Shown here piece after piece: positions 14,952-22,295 of a DNA stretch of 27,690 bases. Under the pieces are notes generated by a model. The model saw nothing but the letters and a program-made list of their open reading frames with translations, did not search any database and was not told the DNA's origin. Position numbers and translations under genes: made by a program. This DNA is from CAIWXH01 sp964555675. GTDB taxonomy: Bacteria > Chloroflexota > Chloroflexia > Chloroflexales > Chloroflexaceae. Every line of letters begins with the position of its first letter. Positions within the stretch are counted from its first letter, which is position 1. The stretch lies in contig CAZKTU010000067.1 in NCBI GenBank assembly GCA_964555675.1, positions 1 to 27,690 of the forward strand, given 5' to 3'.

Positions 14952-17351
14952 ATGTACCTGCTCGGCACCTTCCTGATCGTCACCGCGATGGCCATGGCAT
15001 TCCTGGCTGTGGGCAGCTACGCGATGGTGATCCGCGGCAGCAGGCCGGCCCTGATGTACGGGCGCTTTGGAGTCTACGGGGCCCTCGGGGCCATGATCAT
15101 GGCCTGGACACTGCTGATCACCCTGTTCCTCGCGCGTCGCTTCGACATAGACTATGTGAATAGCTACAGCTCGCGCGACCTGGACTTCTTCTTCAGCATC
15201 GCGTCGAGCTGGGCGGGCCAGCCGGGCAGCTTCATGATCTGGATCCTGTGGGGCTGCATCGCCGCGGCTTTCCTGGTACAGCGCACGAAGCACTTCGAGC
15301 CCTACGTGCTGCTGACCATGATGCTCGTGCAGGCCTGCCTGCTGATCTTCGTGCTGATCCTGAACCCCTACAAGCCCCTGCTCGACGCCACCACGGGCAT
15401 GCCGATGAGCCCCGCCGACGGGCGCGGTCTCAACCCGCTGCTGCACAACTTCTGGATGATCATCCACCCGCCCATCCTGTTCGTGGGCTACGCCCTGAGC
15501 ACCGTCCCCTTCGCCTTCGCGGTCAGCGCTCTGATCCGGCGCGACTACGACACCTGGGTCACCAGGGCGCTGCCATGGACGATCGGGGCCTGGGCCTTCC
15601 TTGGCCTGGCCCTGCTGCTCGGCGGCTACTGGGCCTACGAGACTCTGGGCTGGGGCGGCTACTGGGGCTGGGACCCGGTCGAGAACTCGTCGCTGGTGCC
15701 CTGGCTGATCCTGACGGCCCTGATGCACGGCATGGTCCTGCAGCGCTCAGAGGGCGGCCTACGCAGGGCGAACTTGCTGATGGCCCTGTCGGTCTACATT
15801 CTGGTCTTCTACGCCACCTTCCTGACTCGCAGCGGCGTCTACGCCAACTTCTCGGTCCACTCGTTCGTGGCCGAGGGCATCTTCACCGGCCTGGTGGCCT
15901 TCCTGGTGCTGCTCTTCGTCGGCTCGCTCGGCCTGTTTTTCTGGCGCTGGCGCGATATCCCCTCGCGCCCGCTCAGCGACAAGTTCTTCGCCCGCGACAG
16001 CTTCTTCGTGCTGGCCATCCTCTCGCTGGTGGTGACGGCCCTGGTGGTGGGCATCGGCACCTCGATGCCGGTGATCTCGGCGATCCCCGGGGTGGGCCAC
16101 ACCTTGCAGGGCTGGATGGGCCAGGCCTTCGAGCTGGACGACGGCACGCTGATGAACCCGCAGGCTCAGCCCTTCGAGGATGGCCGCTTCAGTCTGGCCC
16201 CGAGCTTCTACCGTCAGACGACGCCGCCCCTCGGCGCGGTGATCATCCTGCTGATGACGCTCGGGCCCCTGCTCGGCTGGCGCGACACCAACATGCGCAA
16301 CCTGCTGCGCACCCTGCGCTGGCCAGCTCTCGCCGCCGTCATCGCCGCGATTGTGGCCATGTTCATCAATGTGCGCGATGTGCTCGCCCTCTTCTATGTG
16401 GCGGGCGGCACCTTCGCGATCGGCACCAATCTGGTCATGCTCATCCGTACGCTCAAGGGCGGCTGGATGCGCATTGGCGGCTACCTGGCCCACGTAGGCT
16501 TCGCGATCATGGCCCTCGGCATGGTCGGCTCGAGCGCCTACGCAACCCCCGAGACCAGGATCAGTCTCTCGCCGGGCGAGAGCACCAGGATCTACGGCTA
16601 CGAGTTCATCTTCAATGGCTACAAGCTCGACGAAGAGCAGCGCGGCGTGCTGGACTACACGGTGAGCGATGGGCGCAGCAGCTTCAGCGCGAAGCCCTTC
16701 CTCTATGAGAACCAGCGCATGGGCGCCACGATGACCACGCCGTCGATCCACAGCTTCGGCTGGCAGGACCTGTATATCTCGCCCGCGGGCTATGACCCCG
16801 AGCGCGACGCCAAGCGCCCCGTGCTCGGCCAGGACGAGACGACCACCATGGGCCCCTACACGGTGACCTTCCTCGGCTTCAACATGGACCGCGAGGCCAT
16901 GATGTCCGGCCAGGGCGACCTGAAGGTCGGCGCGAAGCTGCGGGTGCTCTACGAGGGCCAGGAGCAGGAGATCGAGCCCTACGTGCAGGTGGTGAACAAT
17001 ACGGAGAGCGGCAAGCAGGAGCTGCAGTACGTCGGGGTCGATCTGCCCGGCGGCGCGACGCTGACGGTCGTCTCGCTCGACCCCAACTCGCGCCGAGTGA
17101 TGCTCGAGGGCAAGGGCAACGGCCTCGACGAGCTGCCCATTGTGCCCGCCAAGGGCATTATTGCGGTCAGTGTCAAACCCCTGGTGCTGCTGGTCTGGAC
17201 CGGCATGGGCATCATGGTGTTCGGCGGTCTGATTGCAATGCTGCGCCGCACCCTTGAGGGTAGTGCCGCCCTCGCCGGCATGCGGGCGCGCCTGCCCAAG
17301 GGCCTGCCCGTCCTCGGTCAGCGCCTCGGCTCACGCGGCACGGGGCGGTGA
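14952..17351 (+). CDS. ccmF: Cytochrome c heme lyase subunit CcmF
   Basis: A 799-residue polytopic protein, somewhat longer than E. coli CcmF (~650). The WWD motif WGGYWGWDPVENSSLVPWL spans residues 234-252. External histidines include His172 in MIIHPPILF, FSVHSFVAEG and LAHVGFAIMALG. A large extracytoplasmic domain covers about residues 530-745 before the last helix. It begins with YATPETRISLSPGESTRIYGYEFIFNGY, typical of the CcmF C-terminal region. It ligates heme from holo-CcmE to apocytochrome c. The start is ATG 14952 with GGAAAGG upstream. It is the last of the contiguous ccmC-D-E-F genes. Confidence 0.95.
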   Translation: MYLLGTFLIVTAMAMAFLAVGSYAMVIRGSRPALMYGRFGVYGALGAMIMAWTLLITLFLARRFDIDYVNSYSSRDLDFFFSIASSWAGQPGSFMIWILWGCIAAAFLVQRTKHFEPYVLLTMMLVQACLLIFVLILNPYKPLLDATTGMPMSPADGRGLNPLLHNFWMIIHPPILFVGYALSTVPFAFAVSALIRRDYDTWVTRALPWTIGAWAFLGLALLLGGYWAYETLGWGGYWGWDPVENSSLVPWLILTALMHGMVLQRSEGGLRRANLLMALSVYILVFYATFLTRSGVYANFSVHSFVAEGIFTGLVAFLVLLFVGSLGLFFWRWRDIPSRPLSDKFFARDSFFVLAILSLVVTALVVGIGTSMPVISAIPGVGHTLQGWMGQAFELDDGTLMNPQAQPFEDGRFSLAPSFYRQTTPPLGAVIILLMTLGPLLGWRDTNMRNLLRTLRWPALAAVIAAIVAMFINVRDVLALFYVAGGTFAIGTNLVMLIRTLKGGWMRIGGYLAHVGFAIMALGMVGSSAYATPETRISLSPGESTRIYGYEFIFNGYKLDEEQRGVLDYTVSDGRSSFSAKPFLYENQRMGATMTTPSIHSFGWQDLYISPAGYDPERDAKRPVLGQDETTTMGPYTVTFLGFNMDREAMMSGQGDLKVGAKLRVLYEGQEQEIEPYVQVVNNTESGKQELQYVGVDLPGGATLTVVSLDPNSRRVMLEGKGNGLDELPIVPAKGIIAVSVKPLVLLVWTGMGIMVFGGLIAMLRRTLEGSAALAGMRARLPKGLPVLGQRLGSRGTGR

Positions 17352-17374
17352 GGCCCACCTGACGCTCGGCCAGC

Positions 17375-17412
17375 GACGGCGGACGACAGCCTTACACGCT
17401 GCGCCCGCCGTC
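17375..17412 (+). terminator. Hairpin after ccmF, weak terminator candidate
   Basis: GACGGCGG (17375-17382) pairs with CCGCCGTC (17405-17412), and an inner CAGC/GCTG can extend the stem. It lies 24 bases after the ccmF stop. No T tract follows. Confidence 0.35.
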
Positions 17413-17493
17413 ATCTACATCGCCAGCTAATTCATCTGCCCGGGTGACGGCCGCCACGAGGGCTGCCGCCGCTCATCATTTAGCTAAGCTCCC

Positions 17494-18606
17494 ATGCAAG
17501 ACTACTACGAGACCCTGCAGGTCCACCCGCGGGCGGACGCGGAGGCGATCCAGGCCGCGTATCTGCGGCTGCGCGAGCGCTACGATGCGGCCAAGCTCGA
17601 GGGAGCAGCCGACGAACTCCAGGCCCTGGCGCGACGTCGCCGCGACGAGATCGAGCGGGCCTACACCGTGCTGAGCGACCGGGAACGGCGGGCCGCCTTT
17701 GACGCCGAGCTGGCGATGCGGGCCGTGGCGGCCCCGGCGTCCGCGCCGGCCTACGACGGCAACCCCGACGACCTGATCGACTACAGGCCGCTGCCGCCGG
17801 CGCGCCGCCAGGAGCGCCCGGCCGACTTCAACGCCCAGCCGACCCTGACCCCGAGCCAGGCGGGCCTCGGGGTGAGCGCGCAGCGCGGGCGCGCCGCGAG
17901 CCCCCAGGGCGGCCAGCTGCCGCTGTGGCTTGCGCCGGCCCTGATCGTGGCCATTGCCACCTTCGGGATTGTGCTGGTCACCCTGATCACAACGACTATG
18001 AGCGCGCCCCCGCAGGCGGCGAGCGGCGGCCCCCAGGTGATCGACCCGAACGCCACGGCCCCCGCGCCGACCCCCTCACTCACCGATGTCGCCAACCAGT
18101 TCGAGGGGCAGATTGTGGCCGCCCGCCAGGTGGCCAACGACGCGTCCGACAATCCGAACGCCTGGCTCGAGCTCGGCAACGCCCTCTACGATAGTGTGGT
18201 GGTGGTGCGCGAGCGACTCGGCAGCGGCGACCCTGCGGTGCAATCGCTCTATGTCGAGCGGCTGCCGCGCTGGCTCGAGGCCGCCGAGGCCTACGGCAAA
18301 GTCGTCGACCTGGACCCCCGGAACGCCCTGGCGCGGGCCGATCTGGCGGCGAGCCTCTGCTACTATGGGCAGGGCATCAACGACCTGAGCTATGTGGAAC
18401 AGGGCATCGCCGAGGCCACACAGGCCACCAGCGACCAGCCCGAGGAGGGCCGGGCCCTCCTGAGCCTGGGGCTGTGCTACGCCTTCAGCGACCCGCCCCA
18501 GACTGCCCAGGCCCTCGAGCAGTGGCAGAAGCTGATCGTGCTGCCCAACGCCGACCCGAGCCTGGTCTTTCAGGCGCGCCAACTGGTCCAGGAGTATAGC
18601 CGGTAG
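17494..18606 (+). CDS. J-like domain / membrane helix / TPR-like protein
   Basis: A 370-residue protein. Residues 1-72 resemble a J domain (YYETLQVHPRADAEAIQAAYLRLRERY ... EIERAYTVLSDRERRAAFDAEL). The HPD tripeptide that activates Hsp70 is missing: YDAAK stands where YHPDK is expected. A Pro/Gln-rich linker leads to one membrane helix (about residues 142-168). The external part, about 215-370, is helical with TPR-like spacing (NAWLELGNALYDS, YGKVVDLDPRNALARADLAASLCYYGQG, GRALLSLGLCYAFSD). TPR domains in CcmI or CcmH hold apocytochrome c, and this gene follows ccmF by 142 bp, so such a role is possible. Orientation (J-like part inside, TPR outside) is inferred. It is a paralogue of the next gene in its J-like part. 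Confidence 0.85.
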   Translation: MQDYYETLQVHPRADAEAIQAAYLRLRERYDAAKLEGAADELQALARRRRDEIERAYTVLSDRERRAAFDAELAMRAVAAPASAPAYDGNPDDLIDYRPLPPARRQERPADFNAQPTLTPSQAGLGVSAQRGRAASPQGGQLPLWLAPALIVAIATFGIVLVTLITTTMSAPPQAASGGPQVIDPNATAPAPTPSLTDVANQFEGQIVAARQVANDASDNPNAWLELGNALYDSVVVVRERLGSGDPAVQSLYVERLPRWLEAAEAYGKVVDLDPRNALARADLAASLCYYGQGINDLSYVEQGIAEATQATSDQPEEGRALLSLGLCYAFSDPPQTAQALEQWQKLIVLPNADPSLVFQARQLVQEYSR

Positions 18607-18627
18607 CGGGGCCGAGTCTGCACAGCA

Positions 18628-18668
18628 CTTTTAACTTTTAACCTTTTTGGGGTTCAAAAAGTTAAAAG
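18628..18668. promoter_or_regulatory. AT-rich 12-bp inverted repeat upstream of the J/thioredoxin gene
   Basis: CTTTTAACTTTT (18628-18639) and AAAAGTTAAAAG (18657-18668) are perfect complements around a 17-base loop in which AACC/GGTT can also pair. It is a sharp AT island in GC-rich DNA, 22 bp after the preceding stop and directly upstream of a TGCTACAAT promoter box. It could be an operator. As RNA it could be a bidirectional terminator, since the right-hand strand would give U-rich 3' flank on the minus transcript only. Confidence 0.6.
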
Positions 18669-18671
18669 CTA

Positions 18672-18680
18672 TGCTACAAT
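18672..18680 (+). promoter_or_regulatory. Extended -10 promoter of the J/thioredoxin gene
   Basis: TGC-TACAAT, followed by AGC exactly as in the ccmC promoter at 13096-13107. TTCAAA at 18653-18658 is a poor -35, overlapping the inverted repeat. A start near 18687 leaves a very short leader with GGAG at 18687-18690. Confidence 0.5.
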
Positions 18681-18700
18681 AGCGGCGGAGCGAAACACCT

Positions 18701-19543
18701 ATGGGCAGCTACTACACACTGCTGGGCGTCGAGCCAGGGGCTAGCCTCGAGGAGCTTGAGGCCGCCTTCAGACGCCAGAGCGAGCGCTACAACCCGGAGC
18801 TTGTGGCCGACCTCGACCCCGAGCTGCGTAGGCTGGCCAGCGAGCGCAGCGCCGAGCTCGAGCGGGCTTACGCCATCCTCAGCGACCCCGCCCGCCGGCG
18901 CCAGTACGACGCGAGTCTCGGCGGCACAGGGCAAGAGGCGCAGGCGCCAGCCGCACGGCGCAGCCTGTCTTCACGCGAGCGCAACTTCGCGATCATCGGG
19001 GCGGTCGCGGCCCTGGCCCTGGTCGCCACGATCTGGGTGCTCACCGGGCGCGACACGGGCACGCAGGCCGCGGCCATGGGCGAGGTCAACCGCCCAGCGC
19101 CGGCCTTCGCCGTGCCGGCCCTCGCGGGGGGCACCGTCGACCTCAGCACCTACAAGGGCCAGGTGGTGCTGCTCAACTTCTGGGCCACCTGGTGCGAGCC
19201 GTGTAAGCGCGAGCTGCCGGCCCTTGAGAGCGCCCACAACGAGCTCGGCGATCAGGGCCTGGCGGTCATCGGCGTGAACCTGACCGACGACGAGCTGACC
19301 CAGGGCCGCGACCAGGCCGCGATCAAGGCTTACCTCGAGCAGTACGGGGTGACCTACCCCGTGGCCCTCGACATCGAGGGCGAGATCACCAACGCCTACA
19401 GGGTCTTCCCCCTGCCCACCAGCTTCTTCATCGACGGCGAGGGGCACATTCGGTACGTACATATTGGCGAGCTGACCCTCGCCGACGTGCAGGCCCGCTT
19501 TCTGGAGCTGAAGGAGGAGGCGTCGGCATCGCGGGCGCCATAG
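18701..19543 (+). CDS. J-like domain / membrane helix / TlpA-ResA-CcmG thioredoxin fusion
   Basis: A 280-residue protein in three parts. Residues 1-73 are J-like (YYTLLGVEPGASLEELEAAFRRQSERYNPELV ... ELERAYAILSDPARRRQYD). NPE replaces HPD, so Hsp70 stimulation is unlikely. One membrane helix spans about 96-115 (FAIIGAVAALALVATIWVL). The external domain is TlpA/ResA/CcmG-like: RPAPAFAVPALAGGTVDLSTYKG, the active site WCEPC with Cys165 and Cys168, and the cis-proline loop LPTSFFIDGEG. Such domains reduce the CXXCH disulfide of apocytochrome c before heme attachment. The position after ccmF and the J/TPR gene supports a CcmG role. The J-like N-terminus is an uncommon addition. It is followed 15 bp later by a response regulator gene. 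Confidence 0.9.
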   Translation: MGSYYTLLGVEPGASLEELEAAFRRQSERYNPELVADLDPELRRLASERSAELERAYAILSDPARRRQYDASLGGTGQEAQAPAARRSLSSRERNFAIIGAVAALALVATIWVLTGRDTGTQAAAMGEVNRPAPAFAVPALAGGTVDLSTYKGQVVLLNFWATWCEPCKRELPALESAHNELGDQGLAVIGVNLTDDELTQGRDQAAIKAYLEQYGVTYPVALDIEGEITNAYRVFPLPTSFFIDGEGHIRYVHIGELTLADVQARFLELKEEASASRAP

Positions 19544-19558
19544 TGACGAGGACAGTCG

Positions 19559-20239
19559 ATGGACCAGCGTACCATCCTGGTGGTTGACGACGACCAAGGT
19601 CTCCGAGAGCTGATCCGCATCAACCTCGAGCACGAGGGCTACGGGGTGATCCAGGCCGCAAACGGCGTGCAGTGTGTGGCCGCCGTGCGCGAGCAGCGCC
19701 CCGACATGGTCATTCTCGATGTGATGATGCCCGAGATGGACGGCCTCGAAGCCTGCGGGAAGGTGCGCGAGTTCTCTCAGCTGCCGATCCTCATGCTGAC
19801 CGCCAAGGTCCAGAGCGACGACGTGATCACCGGCCTCGACAAGGGCGCCGACGACTATCTGATCAAGCCCTTCAATATGGACGAGCTGTCGGCGCGGATC
19901 AGGGCCCTGCTGCGGCGGGTGCCGCCCGCCTACAGGCCCCTGGCCGCAGGCGAGGGCCAGATCAGCATCGACCAGCAGAAGCGCGAGGTGCGGGTGCGCG
20001 GCGAGACCGTCGACCTGACCCCGACCGAGTACCACCTGCTGCTCATCCTGACCGAGAACGCCGGCCGGGTGGTCGAGCACGAAACCCTGCTGCGGGCCGT
20101 CTGGGGCCAGGAGTACACCAAGGATAACGACTACCTGAAGGTCTATATCTGGCACCTGCGCCGTAAGATCGAGGTCGACCCGCGCAACCCGAAGCTGCTG
20201 CTCACCGAGTGGGGCGTCGGCTACAGGCTGGTCCCGTAG
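19559..20239 (+). CDS. OmpR/PhoB-type response regulator
   Basis: A 226-residue two-domain regulator. The receiver has the acidic pair Asp10-Asp11-Asp12, phospho-acceptor Asp54 in VILDVMMPEMDG, the switch Thr81 and Lys103 in LIKPFN. The C-terminal winged helix (about 130-226) includes VDLTPTEYHLLLILTENAGRVV, the recognition region DYLKVYIWHLRRKIE and GVGYRLVP. It starts 15 bp after the J/thioredoxin gene, so it is probably co-transcribed with it. No histidine kinase is encoded in the window. Targets are unknown; a link with cytochrome biogenesis or redox sensing is only suggested by position. Confidence 0.95.
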   Translation: MDQRTILVVDDDQGLRELIRINLEHEGYGVIQAANGVQCVAAVREQRPDMVILDVMMPEMDGLEACGKVREFSQLPILMLTAKVQSDDVITGLDKGADDYLIKPFNMDELSARIRALLRRVPPAYRPLAAGEGQISIDQQKREVRVRGETVDLTPTEYHLLLILTENAGRVVEHETLLRAVWGQEYTKDNDYLKVYIWHLRRKIEVDPRNPKLLLTEWGVGYRLVP

Positions 20240-20308
20240 ACGTCAGGCACCCCAACTGCGAGGCGTCAGGCCGCCGGCCACACCGGCGCCTCGCGCCTCG
20301 GTCTGATC

Positions 20309-21118
20309 ATGAGCACCGCCGCACAGCTCGACGATACCCCGCCCGCCTCGATCCGCGTGGCGGAGCGCAGCTATCTCGCCGAGCCGGGCTTTCACCAACA
20401 CCGCTACTACCAGCTGATCCTCCCCCACCAGGGCGCGCTGCACATGCGCGTCGAGGGCCGCCGGGTCGCGGTGAGCCCCGCCGAGTGGACACTGATCGCG
20501 CCGGGGGCCGAGCACACTTACTGGGCCGAGGGGCCGAACCAGGTGCTCGTAGCCGACCTGGCCGCCCACGCCTTCAGCGGTCAGCTCGCGGCGGCCCAGA
20601 CGCCCCAGCATCCCCTCGACAGCCGCCTGGTCGCCCTCGCCGACCTGCTCAGGTCTGAGCTGCGGGCCGGCGCCCTGGGCGAGCCCCTGGTGGCCGAGGC
20701 GCTGGCCAGCTATGTCGGCGCCGCGCTCGGCCTGGCCCTGCGCCCGGGCAGCGCCGTAGCCATGCGGCCCGCACTGCCGCTGGCCAGCCGCGCCCGCGAT
20801 ATCCTCGAAGCCGGGGCCCTGGGGCCGCTGAGCCTCGAGCAGGTCGCGAGCACGGTCGGGGTGAGCCTGGCCCACCTGCAGCGCAGCTTCAGAGCCGCCT
20901 ATGGCGTGAGCATGCTCGCCTATGTGCAGGGGCTCAGGCTGCGCCGCGCCCAGGCCCTGCTGCTGCAGAGCGAGCTGCCGGTCGAGGCTGTGGCCGCGGC
21001 GGTCGGGCTGGCCAGCCCCAGCTACTTTACGCGCCTCTTCACCCGCGAGATCGGGGTGAGCCCCGCCGCCTTCAGGCGCAGGGGACGCAGAGCAGAAGCG
21101 GGCACGCGCACATCGTAA
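20309..21118 (+). CDS. AraC family transcriptional regulator
   Basis: A 269-residue regulator. The N-terminal ~150 residues look like a cupin-type ligand-binding domain (FHQHRYYQLILPHQGALHMRVEGRRV and WTLIAPGAEHTYWAE, with clustered histidines). The C-terminal AraC domain (about 170-258) has two helix-turn-helices: LEQVASTVGVSLAHLQRSFRAAYG and VEAVAAAVGLASPSYFTRLFTREIGVSPAAFR. The ATG at 20309 has no ribosome site. It lies 69 bp after the response regulator and 74 bp before the EamA gene, all on one strand. AraC regulators often control a neighbouring exporter, which is a reasonable guess here. Confidence 0.93.
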   Translation: MSTAAQLDDTPPASIRVAERSYLAEPGFHQHRYYQLILPHQGALHMRVEGRRVAVSPAEWTLIAPGAEHTYWAEGPNQVLVADLAAHAFSGQLAAAQTPQHPLDSRLVALADLLRSELRAGALGEPLVAEALASYVGAALGLALRPGSAVAMRPALPLASRARDILEAGALGPLSLEQVASTVGVSLAHLQRSFRAAYGVSMLAYVQGLRLRRAQALLLQSELPVEAVAAAVGLASPSYFTRLFTREIGVSPAAFRRRGRRAEAGTRTS

Positions 21119-21145
21119 TCGGGCAGGCCCGCGCCCCCGGCCGGC

Positions 21146-21154
21146 TGCTACACT
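21146..21154 (+). promoter_or_regulatory. Extended -10 promoter upstream of the EamA exporter
   Basis: TGC-TACACT with a start predicted near 21161, 32 bases before the gene. No -35 is visible, which would suit activation by an upstream-bound AraC protein. Confidence 0.45.
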
Positions 21155-21192
21155 CATGGCGTGATGAGGCGTCTACGACAGAGGGGGCGGCG

Positions 21193-22116
21193 ATGGGCGG
21201 AGCACGGGCGGTAACGAGGCGTGAGGGGCTGGCGCTGATCACGCTGGCCGCGCTGAGCTGGGCGACGATCGGGGTGGCGGTGAGTCTGCTCTACGCGACG
21301 GCGGAGACGAACGTCTTCTCGGTGGGGCTGCTACGACTCGCTGTCGCGGCGCCAACCCTGCTGCTGCTGAGCAGGCTGCTGGTCGGCCCGGGCTTCTGGC
21401 GGGTGCAACGGCCGCACCTGCTGATGATGGGGCTGATCGGGGCCGCCTTCGCGGGCTACCAGCTCTGCTACTTCGCGGCGATTACGCGCATCGGCGTGGC
21501 CGCGGCGGTGATGATCAACATCTGCAGCGCGCCGATCTTCACGGCGATGCTGGCGGGGGTCTTGCTGCGCGAACGGCTGAGCCTGATGGTCGGGCTGGCG
21601 ATGGCGGGGTCGATCGTGGGCACGGCCCTGCTGGTGGGCGGCGTGCCCCAGGCCACAGGCCCGCAGCTCTGGTCGGGGGCGGCGCTGGCCCTCGGCGCGG
21701 GACTCTGCTACAGCCTGATGGCCCTGGCCGGCAAGGTGGTCGCGCCGCACTACCACCCGCTCCAGCCGATCACGCTGGCCTTCACCCTGGGGGCGCTGCT
21801 GCTGCTGCCGCCGGCCCTGGCGGGCGGGCTGGTGCTCGACTATCCGCCGGTCGGGTGGGCGCTGATCGTCTACCTGGGGATCGTGCCGACCGCCCTGGCC
21901 TACGTGCTCTACCTGCGCGGGCTGCGCGCCGTGCCGGCGACGGTGGCGGCCATTGTCACCCTGTTGGAGCCCCTGGGCTCGACGGTGCTGGCGGTGCTGC
22001 TGCTCGGCGAGCGCCTCAGCGGCGGGGGCGTCGCGGGCGCGGCCCTGCTGCTCGCCAGCATGGCCCTGCTCTACCTCGGACAGGGCGCGGCCGACCGGCG
22101 GCCGGAGCCGGCATAA
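21193..22116 (+). CDS. EamA/DMT superfamily transporter
   Basis: A 307-residue membrane protein with ten predicted helices in two EamA repeats, the second beginning near SGAALALGAGLCYSLMALAGKVV. Family landmarks are the first-repeat YFAAITRIGVAAAVMINICSAPIFTAMLAGVLLRERLS and the second-repeat LRAVPATVAAIVTLLEPLGSTVLAVLLLGERLS. Members export amino acids, nucleobases or other metabolites; specificity cannot be read. The purine-rich GAGGGGGCGGCG precedes the ATG. Regulation by the adjacent AraC protein is inferred. Confidence 0.93.
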   Translation: MGGARAVTRREGLALITLAALSWATIGVAVSLLYATAETNVFSVGLLRLAVAAPTLLLLSRLLVGPGFWRVQRPHLLMMGLIGAAFAGYQLCYFAAITRIGVAAAVMINICSAPIFTAMLAGVLLRERLSLMVGLAMAGSIVGTALLVGGVPQATGPQLWSGAALALGAGLCYSLMALAGKVVAPHYHPLQPITLAFTLGALLLLPPALAGGLVLDYPPVGWALIVYLGIVPTALAYVLYLRGLRAVPATVAAIVTLLEPLGSTVLAVLLLGERLSGGGVAGAALLLASMALLYLGQGAADRRPEPA

Positions 22117-22145
22117 AGGGGCGCGCCCATGACTCAAAGGACATA

Positions 22146-22158
22146 CTTGTTTCACAAG
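22146..22158. promoter_or_regulatory. Small inverted repeat upstream of the amylase promoter
   Basis: CTTGT-TTC-ACAAG, ending six bases before the -35 box. It is a possible operator for sugar control, but short enough to arise by chance. Confidence 0.3.
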
Positions 22159-22164
22159 AAATAG

Positions 22165-22193
22165 TTGCAACCACAACAACGGTATGCTACACT
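22165..22193 (+). promoter_or_regulatory. Promoter of the secreted amylase gene
   Basis: TTGCAA (22165-22170) and TACACT (22188-22193) are separated by 17 bases, with an extended TGC (22185-22187). It lies in an AT-rich patch, predicts a start near 22200, and leaves a ~95-nt leader. CTTGG/CCAAG at 22192-22208 could form a small hairpin at the start point. Confidence 0.65.
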
Positions 22194-22295
22194 TGGTGCT
22201 ATTCCAAGGGGGGGAATTATATAGTGTGGGCCAACGAAGGTCTGAACTACAGTAGGCACACAGCAGAGCCGTAAACTGGCAAAGGAGCTTGGGGG

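Noticed and set aside
20254..20308. GAGGCG ... CGCCTC inverted repeat between the response regulator and AraC genes
   Set aside because: The stem is only six bases with a long GC-rich loop, which is expected by chance in this composition.
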